Origin: Bacteroidota bacterium
GTDB taxonomy: Bacteria > Bacteroidota > Bacteroidia > Cytophagales > Cyclobacteriaceae
Assembly (NCBI GenBank): GCA_016866385.1
Contig: VGMU01000012.1
Span: forward strand, 1-58,190
Direction: 5' to 3'
Length of the DNA stretch: 58,190 nt
This document shows positions 52,915 to 58,190 of the stretch, piece after piece; within the stretch, counting starts at the first letter, position 1; each line of letters opens with the position of its first letter. The position numbers and the translations under genes were made by a program. The notes under the pieces were generated by a model, which saw only the letters and a program-made list of their open reading frames with translations, did no database searches and was not told the DNA's origin.

Positions 52915-55900
52915 GCACTTTTCGCTAAAACACCTTTTTTGGAAGTGAGGTAAGTATATACAGCAGGAATGATAAAGAGGGTCAAGATGGTAGAAAATGC
53001 GAGACCCCCAATCACTGCTGCGCCCATAGGGACCCTACTCTCTGCTCCTGCTCCCAAGGCCAAAGCAATGGGTAATATTCCCAAAATGGTAGACAAACTG
53101 GTCATTAGGATAGGACGAAGTCGGGAAATAGCTGCCCCAAAGATGGCCTGATCTACATCTATTCCTTGCTCTTTACGTTGGTTAGCAAACTCCACTATCA
53201 AAATACCGTTTTTGGTCACCAAGCCTATAAGCATGATGATCCCAATTTGGCTGAAAATATTTAGAGTAAACCCAAACATCCAAAGGGTAGCCAGGGCCCC
53301 AAATATGGCCAAAGGCACTGTGAACATGATGGTAAGTGGGTCAGCAAAGCTTTCAAATTGTGCCGAAAGCACCAAATAAATCAATACCAAGGCGAAGATG
53401 AAGGCAAACAATAGACTATTTGAACTTTCTCTAAATTCCTTGGATGGGCCAGCCACATCTGTGGTGTAGGAGTCATCCAATACCTCCGCAGCTATTTTAT
53501 CCATCTCATCCAATCCTGCTCCAATGGTATACCCGTCTGCTAAGTTTGCTGAGACCGTAGCACTAACGAATCGATTGTAACGATAGAGTTGGGGAGGAGT
53601 ACTTTGTTCTTTTACTCTAACCAAATTGTCCAACTGTACCAATTGACCATTGTCACCTCGGACATAAAGCATCCTAAGGTTCACAGGCTCGTCTCTATCC
53701 TGGAGTCTCATTTCTCCAATCACTTGGTATTGCTTCCCGCCTCGAATAAAATAAGCAAATCGTTGACCAGAATAGGAAAGTTGTAAGGTACGGGCTATTT
53801 CCTGCACGGATACCCCCATATTTCTTGCCCTCCCTCGATCAATTTCAATTTCAAGCTCGGGTTTGGTGAATTTCAAATTGATGTCTGTAAAAATGAAGGC
53901 TGGACTTTGGGAAGCCTTTTCCATAAATGGAGGAATAACCTCCTTTAGTTTTTCCAAGGTAGGAGCTTGAATCACGTATTGTACGGGAAGCCCTCCACGT
54001 CTATCTCCAATCGAAACAGGCTGCTGAGCAAATGCGCGAACCTCGGTAACTCCTTTTAAATAAGAATTGACCTGGGTGAAAATCTCCTGCTGGCTGCGTG
54101 TTCTCTTGGAAGCATCAGTCAAGAACACCCTGACAAAACCAGAGTTGGTATTAGCTGTGCCCCAGCCTGGCGAAGTCATGCTGGTAACCCCGTCTTGCTC
54201 TGAAGCGGGGAGGTCTTTCATGATTTGGTTTGAAAGATCATTCACCACCTTGTCCATGTAGGCAAAAGTTGCCCCTTCAGGACCAGTCATGTTGATCCGA
54301 AGTTCAGACCTATCCTCTATAGGCACAAGTTCGGTTTGCAAATGGGTAAAAAACCAATAAATCCCTATTCCCATGGCTGCGATGCTGGGGAAAGAAATCC
54401 ATCTCACCTTCATAAATTGAGTCAAGGTCCGGTCATAAAGGGTATTCATCCAAATAAAAAATGGCTCCGTAAATCTGTAAATGGCATTCTGCTTTTCTCT
54501 ATTCTTAAGCATTTTAGCGCTCAACATAGGTGTCATGGTCAAGGCTACAAAAGCTGATATAAGTACTGAACCTGCCACTACGATACCAAACTCTCTAAAT
54601 AACCTTCCCGTGGTACCCGTAAGAAAAATCACGGGAAGAAAAACTGCCGACAGCGTGATGGTGGTGGCAATGACTGCAAAAAAGATTTCCTCCGAACCTT
54701 TTTCTGCTGCCTTCATGGGCTTTTCTCCCTTTTCAATTCGGGTATAAATATTTTCTAACACAACAATCGCATCATCCACCACCAGTCCAATGGACAGCAC
54801 GATACCCAAAAGGGTTAGTACATTGATGGAAAAATCCATCAAATACATAATGAAAAATACCCCTATTAGAGAAATTGGGATGGTTACTACGGGAATGAAG
54901 GTAGTCCTCCAATCTCGGAGGAAAAGAAAGATGATCGCTACTACCAGAATAAAAGCAGTAATGATCGTTTCCTCCACTTCAGCAATGGATTGACGAATAT
55001 AGGTTGTCCCGTCAAATCCAACTTCTACCCCCACATCTTCGGGTAAATCTTTTTTGATAAATTCCAGTCTTTTATAAAATTCATCAGCAATATCAATATT
55101 ATTAGAACCGGGTAAGGGCACCAATATGACGGCGACCATGGGCACCCCATTTCTTCTGAGCAAAGTTTTTTCGTTCAAGGCAGAGAGCTCAGCCCTTCCG
55201 ATGTCTTGAAATCGAACCAGGTTAGATTCATCCTCTTTGATGATCAAATCATCAAATTCCTGCGGTGAACTGAGTCGGCTTTTGGTTCGTACTGACAACT
55301 CTATATTTTGTCCCTCAATTCTTCCAGAAGGAAGCTCCACATTTTCGCTTTGGATTTTGTTAAGCACATCCATAGGAGTAATTCCATAGGATGCCATTTT
55401 AAGGGGATCCATACGTAGACGAATAGCATATTCTTTTTCTCCCCAGATTTGCACCCTACTCACGCCTGGAATGGTCTGCAGTCTTTCCTTGAAAATATTA
55501 TCTGCAATTTCAGTAAGCTCGAGCAAGTTGCGCTTATCACTTTTGACATTGACCCCAACTATAGGTTGGGAATCCGCATCAGCTTTGGATACCACAGGAG
55601 GATCAGCATCTGGAGGTAAATTTCTTTGAGCCCCAGATACCTTATCCCGCACATCGTTGGCAGCTGCTTCTAAATCTGCCCCAACTTCAAATTCTACCGT
55701 GATATTACTTCTTCCGTCCGCACTGGTGGAGGTAAGGGATTTAATTCCTTGGATACCATTAATTTGCTCCTCCAAAGGTTCGGTAATCTGAGCTAAAATA
55801 ACGTCCGCATTGGCCCCTACATAAGAGGTACTGACATTGATGACTGGAGGATCTACGGAAGGGTATTCCCGGACACCCAACAAAGAGATGCCTATTCCAC

Positions 55901-55976
55901 CAAAAAGCAGAATCACCAAAGACATTACGATAGCCAAAACTGGCCTTTTTATACTTATGCTTGAAAGACTAGCCAT
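52911..55976 (-). CDS. RND-family efflux permease (HAE1 type)
   Basis: Inner-membrane proton-driven multidrug exporter. 1021 residues, the usual length. Twelve helices in two halves: helix 1 near residues 9-30 (RPVLAIVMSLVILLFGGIGI), then a long periplasmic porter domain, helices 2-6, helix 7 near 520, a second porter domain and helices 8-12. The helix-4 proton-relay residues are present as VVDDAIVVLENIY. It matches AcrB/MexB-like HAE1 members in ANADVILAQITEPLEEQING. The MFP gene ends 9 bases upstream. Confidence 0.95.
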   Translation of the reverse strand: MASLSSISIKRPVLAIVMSLVILLFGGIGISLLGVREYPSVDPPVINVSTSYVGANADVILAQITEPLEEQINGIQGIKSLTSTSADGRSNITVEFEVGADLEAAANDVRDKVSGAQRNLPPDADPPVVSKADADSQPIVGVNVKSDKRNLLELTEIADNIFKERLQTIPGVSRVQIWGEKEYAIRLRMDPLKMASYGITPMDVLNKIQSENVELPSGRIEGQNIELSVRTKSRLSSPQEFDDLIIKEDESNLVRFQDIGRAELSALNEKTLLRRNGVPMVAVILVPLPGSNNIDIADEFYKRLEFIKKDLPEDVGVEVGFDGTTYIRQSIAEVEETIITAFILVVAIIFLFLRDWRTTFIPVVTIPISLIGVFFIMYLMDFSINVLTLLGIVLSIGLVVDDAIVVLENIYTRIEKGEKPMKAAEKGSEEIFFAVIATTITLSAVFLPVIFLTGTTGRLFREFGIVVAGSVLISAFVALTMTPMLSAKMLKNREKQNAIYRFTEPFFIWMNTLYDRTLTQFMKVRWISFPSIAAMGIGIYWFFTHLQTELVPIEDRSELRINMTGPEGATFAYMDKVVNDLSNQIMKDLPASEQDGVTSMTSPGWGTANTNSGFVRVFLTDASKRTRSQQEIFTQVNSYLKGVTEVRAFAQQPVSIGDRRGGLPVQYVIQAPTLEKLKEVIPPFMEKASQSPAFIFTDINLKFTKPELEIEIDRGRARNMGVSVQEIARTLQLSYSGQRFAYFIRGGKQYQVIGEMRLQDRDEPVNLRMLYVRGDNGQLVQLDNLVRVKEQSTPPQLYRYNRFVSATVSANLADGYTIGAGLDEMDKIAAEVLDDSYTTDVAGPSKEFRESSNSLLFAFIFALVLIYLVLSAQFESFADPLTIMFTVPLAIFGALATLWMFGFTLNIFSQIGIIMLIGLVTKNGILIVEFANQRKEQGIDVDQAIFGAAISRLRPILMTSLSTILGILPIALALGAGAESRVPMGAAVIGGLAFSTILTLFIIPAVYTYLTSKKGVLAKSA

Positions 55977-55984
55977 GAGATCGC

Positions 55985-57064
55985 TTAATTAATTGGTGTG
56001 GCTTTGATCGGCATTCCTTGACGTACTTGCATCACCCCTGAGGTTAATACCAAATCTCCTTCATTTAATCCAGAGATTACCTGAACTTGCGTATCTGTTC
56101 GGGTACCTATTTCAATAATTCTTTGTTCGGCCGTACCATCAGCACCCACCACAAATACCTTATAGCCAGACAATTCTGGAATTACTGCTTCTGCCGGCAC
56201 CAACAGCGCCTCCTCCTCAATATCCAAGACAAATCTGATCTTCACAAACATTCCAGGCAAGTACTTTCCGCTCTTGTTTGGACTTTGTGCTCTTAATTTG
56301 AGGGTACGTGTAGCGGCATCAATTTGGGGCTCAAAAGCATAAACCTTTCCTTCTACCTCTTCCTTGGAAGACTCACTACTAAAAAAAATAGAGGAACCTA
56401 TACTGACTAAGGACGCATAGCGCTCCGGAATTGAAAATTCTAATTTTATAGGATCACTATTGACAATGCTCACAATCACATTGGAAGGATTGATTACCGA
56501 ACCTTCAGAAATCTGCCTCAATCCCAACCTTCCTGTAAAAGGCGCCCTAATCACTGTTTTTTCCAATTGTGCTTCTACCAAATTGATATCCGAAATCGCT
56601 GTGTTGTATTGATTGAGGACGATATCGTATTCTTCCTGGCTGATTGCCTCACGGGCCAACAATTGTTTCTGCCTTGACTCTTGGGTTTGAAATAACTTTT
56701 GAGTGTATTGAAGGCGCTGAAATTGCGCCTGAAGTTCGTTGTCATTGAGATACACCAAAGGAGTACCCTTGCTTACGACCTGTCCTTCTTTAAAATTAAT
56801 TTTGGTGACCAATCCACTAATTTCAGGTTTGATTTCTACCGATTCATTCGGTAAAACAGTTCCCGATACTTGAAGCTGGTTACTCAAAGGCTCTTTTTTC
56901 AACTTAATTACAGTAACAGGCAAAGGATCCATAGGGCCTCCAGCGCCTGCACCAGCACCGCTAGGAGCTGTCTCCTGCTGACCGCTCCATCTGGGATAAA
57001 AATAGGCTATTGCTACCAACACCAGAATTCCTAGCAGCAGTAGCAGTTTAGTTTGTTTTTTCAT
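55985..57064 (-). CDS. RND efflux periplasmic adaptor (membrane fusion protein)
   Basis: Links the RND pump to the TolC channel. 359 residues: an N-terminal membrane anchor (about 7-22, LLLLLGILVLVAIAYFY) without a lipobox, a short Gly/Ala-rich linker, the barrel-sandwich lipoyl-like domain (SGTVLPNESVEIKPEISGLV; INFKEGQVVSKGTPLVYLND), an alpha-hairpin (about 110-165), and the beta-barrel and proximal domains (GRLGLRQISEGSVINPSNVI; VISGLNEGDLVLTSGVMQVR). First gene of MFP-RND-TolC. The alpha/beta hydrolase ends 10 bases upstream, so it may be part of the same transcript. Confidence 0.95.
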   Translation of the reverse strand: MKKQTKLLLLLGILVLVAIAYFYPRWSGQQETAPSGAGAGAGGPMDPLPVTVIKLKKEPLSNQLQVSGTVLPNESVEIKPEISGLVTKINFKEGQVVSKGTPLVYLNDNELQAQFQRLQYTQKLFQTQESRQKQLLAREAISQEEYDIVLNQYNTAISDINLVEAQLEKTVIRAPFTGRLGLRQISEGSVINPSNVIVSIVNSDPIKLEFSIPERYASLVSIGSSIFFSSESSKEEVEGKVYAFEPQIDAATRTLKLRAQSPNKSGKYLPGMFVKIRFVLDIEEEALLVPAEAVIPELSGYKVFVVGADGTAEQRIIEIGTRTDTQVQVISGLNEGDLVLTSGVMQVRQGMPIKATPIN

Positions 57065-57074
57065 GAAAAAGGTT

Positions 57075-57857
57075 TTACACCTGGTTTTTTAGGAAGGCTA
57101 ATGAGAGCTGATTAAACTGATCTGGTTTTTCTACGTTGACCACATGACCACAGTTGTCCAAAACTTCAAGAAGCGAACTTTTATGCACTCGTACCAACTT
57201 CCTTACGGGTTCCAAAAACATCACATCTTGATCTCCCATGATGTACAAGGTAGGAATCCCTAAATCTCTTTCTTTAAAATAATTGAGCAATGGATTGATG
57301 TCTTTGGTCAATTTAAACCAACGGATAAATTCCTTTTGACATAACTTCTGTGCCTCGTTGATAAATAAACTGCGGGATTCTGCATGTTGCCTTCTTGGCA
57401 AAACAATATAGGCGAATAGCCTGTACAACCACATGTAAGGAATGATTCTTTTCAATGAATTCCCAACTACCACCAACATTCTACTCTGAATGGTCAATCT
57501 TGAAATAGCTCCAGCCATGACCAAGGATTTTACCCGATCGGGACGCATTTCTGCCAATTGCCTAGCTAAGATAGTCCCCAAAGATACCCCCATAAAATGA
57601 GCTGGAGGTAGGTCTAAGTGTTCTAAAACCTCAATGATATCTTTAGTCACTGCCTCAAAGGTATACTCTTCGTTCCAAATGGCCTTGGGTAAATCTGCTG
57701 ATTTCCCATGTCCGCGAAGGTCTATTAGCAGGAGATTAAACTCTTTTTGAAAATCCCTAAGTTGCTTGTGCCAAACTGCAGAACTTCCCCCTGCGCCATG
57801 GATAAAAACAATCCACTCGGTACTTTGAGGATGCAAAAATTGCTTGTAGTATAACAT
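57075..57857 (-). CDS. alpha/beta-hydrolase fold protein
   Basis: A 260-residue cytosolic protein. The alpha/beta-hydrolase signatures are FIHGAGGSSAVWHKQL (oxyanion region), LIDLRGHGKSAD, the nucleophile elbow FMGVSLGTILAR (Ser near residue 92), the acid Asp in LYIMGDQDVMF, and the catalytic His in LDNCGHVVNVEKPDQF. The substrate is unknown; esterase, lactonase or similar are possible. It is just upstream of the RND operon with no gap for a promoter, and a TATATTTG -7 box precedes it at 57899-57906. Confidence 0.87.
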   Translation of the reverse strand: MLYYKQFLHPQSTEWIVFIHGAGGSSAVWHKQLRDFQKEFNLLLIDLRGHGKSADLPKAIWNEEYTFEAVTKDIIEVLEHLDLPPAHFMGVSLGTILARQLAEMRPDRVKSLVMAGAISRLTIQSRMLVVVGNSLKRIIPYMWLYRLFAYIVLPRRQHAESRSLFINEAQKLCQKEFIRWFKLTKDINPLLNYFKERDLGIPTLYIMGDQDVMFLEPVRKLVRVHKSSLLEVLDNCGHVVNVEKPDQFNQLSLAFLKNQV

Positions 57858-57898
57858 GGCCTAACTCCTTCCTATGGGACATTAAGTTTGCTGGACTA

Positions 57899-57906
57899 CA
57901 AATATA
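57899..57906 (-). promoter_or_regulatory. putative -7 promoter element for the hydrolase-RND operon
   Basis: TATATTTG on the minus strand, matching TAnnTTTG, 42 bases before the hydrolase ATG. No clear -33 box. Confidence 0.38.
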
Positions 57907-58036
57907 CCACAGTTTTATCATTTTTTGGAGAAAAACATAGGGAAGGTAAATGATTACCATCAATGGAAAATATGCGGGATATCCCCGAAAAAAGTAAAAA
58001 ATTTAAGATTTAAACCCCTCTAGTATAAAACAAAAA

Positions 58037-58063
58037 AAAGCGCTCCGAAGTTCGGAGCGCTTT
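58037..58063 (-). terminator. rho-independent terminator after the TonB-receptor gene
   Basis: Perfect 13-bp stem AAAGCGCTCCGAA (58037-58049) and TTCGGAGCGCTTT (58051-58063) around a single G; on the minus strand a run of T follows. It lies 20 bases past the receptor stop. Confidence 0.9.
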
Positions 58064-58082
58064 GAGCTTATTCAAATTTAGA

Positions 58083-58190
58083 TTAGTTGAAGATATATCT
58101 TAAACCAAACTGCATTCTCCATACGTCAGATACACCAGCGGTAGCTCTGTAGGTTGAAGTAATTAAATCTGTGCCAAAGTTTCTCAATCT
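58083..58190 (-). CDS. TonB-dependent receptor / outer-membrane barrel, C-terminal end (truncated by window edge)
   Basis: A minus-strand frame runs in from the right edge and ends at the TAA at 58083-58085; 35 residues are visible. The ending SDVWRMQFGLRYIFN is the last beta-strand of a TonB-dependent (SusC/CirA-like) receptor, with the aromatic-rich C-terminus needed for BamA recognition. The class cannot be narrowed without the rest. A strong terminator follows. Confidence 0.65.
   Translation of the reverse strand, partial: RLRNFGTDLITSTYRATAGVSDVWRMQFGLRYIFN

Noticed and set aside
1..58190. CRISPR array, prophage, transposon or defence island
   Set aside because: No regularly spaced repeats, transposase, integrase or known defence genes were seen on either strand.

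Overview
The window looks like a chromosomal segment of a Bacteroidota bacterium of the order Cytophagales, most likely near the Cyclobacteriaceae (Algoriphagus/Echinicola-like). This is inferred from gene order (CBS protein-nadK-beta-barrel-uppS-bamA-two skp; mreBCD-pbp2-rodA; rimP-nusA-infB), from the style of the proteins (long IF2 N-terminus, Rho N-terminal extension, TonB receptor C-terminus), and from -7 promoter boxes of the form TAnnTTTG. No rRNA, CRISPR array, prophage, insertion sequence or integrase was seen. Nearly everything is core housekeeping.

Layout. 1-2.5 kb: 3' end of coaE, serS and a lipoprotein. 2.5-11.9 kb (+): 2OG-Fe(II) oxygenase, chromate transporter, CBS protein, NAD kinase, outer-membrane barrel, UppS, BamA and two Skp/OmpH chaperones (envelope biogenesis). 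12-16.5 kb (-): an overlapping operon of an arginase-fold protein, a cytochrome b5-like protein, a BadF/BadG kinase and MurQ (cell-wall sugar recycling), then an RluB-type pseudouridine synthase. 16.6-18.9 kb: an nqrF away from nqrA-E and a zinc-ribbon-less AccD. 19-24.2 kb: CstA, a vanadium-haloperoxidase/PAP2-like lipoprotein coupled to a barrel protein, and two small membrane-associated proteins. 24.2-28.7 kb (-): rimP-nusA-infB. 29-34.5 kb (+): mreB-mreC-mreD-mrdA-rodA. 34.6-39.3 kb: an unknown conserved protein, ferredoxin, thymidine kinase, RecO and Rho. 39.3-40.3 kb: a 949-base protein-free interval. 40.3-46.2 kb: RluD, PLP-dependent deaminase, AlbA_2 protein, UvrB and a DUF4105-like protein. 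46.2-50 kb: two disrupted genes (in-frame TAG; frameshifted GntP permease) and a RidA protein. 50-58.2 kb (-): MltF-like transglycosylase, a complete RND efflux operon (MFP-RND-TolC), an alpha/beta hydrolase and the 3' end of a TonB-dependent receptor.

The most unusual signal is in the protein-free interval between rho and rluD. Two minus-strand RNAs of about 140 and 120 nt each have a perfect 7-bp tRNA-type acceptor stem and a canonical T-arm, but a far too long, differently folded middle in place of a normal anticodon/variable region. Each has its own TATATTTG promoter box upstream and a rho-independent hairpin downstream. They look like expressed tRNA-like non-coding RNAs rather than ordinary tRNAs, and I do not recognise them as a known family. 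Other points worth attention are a probable pseudo-arginase, the AccD without its Cys4 zinc ribbon, and structured leaders before the rimP-nusA-infB operon, the haloperoxidase operon and mreB.
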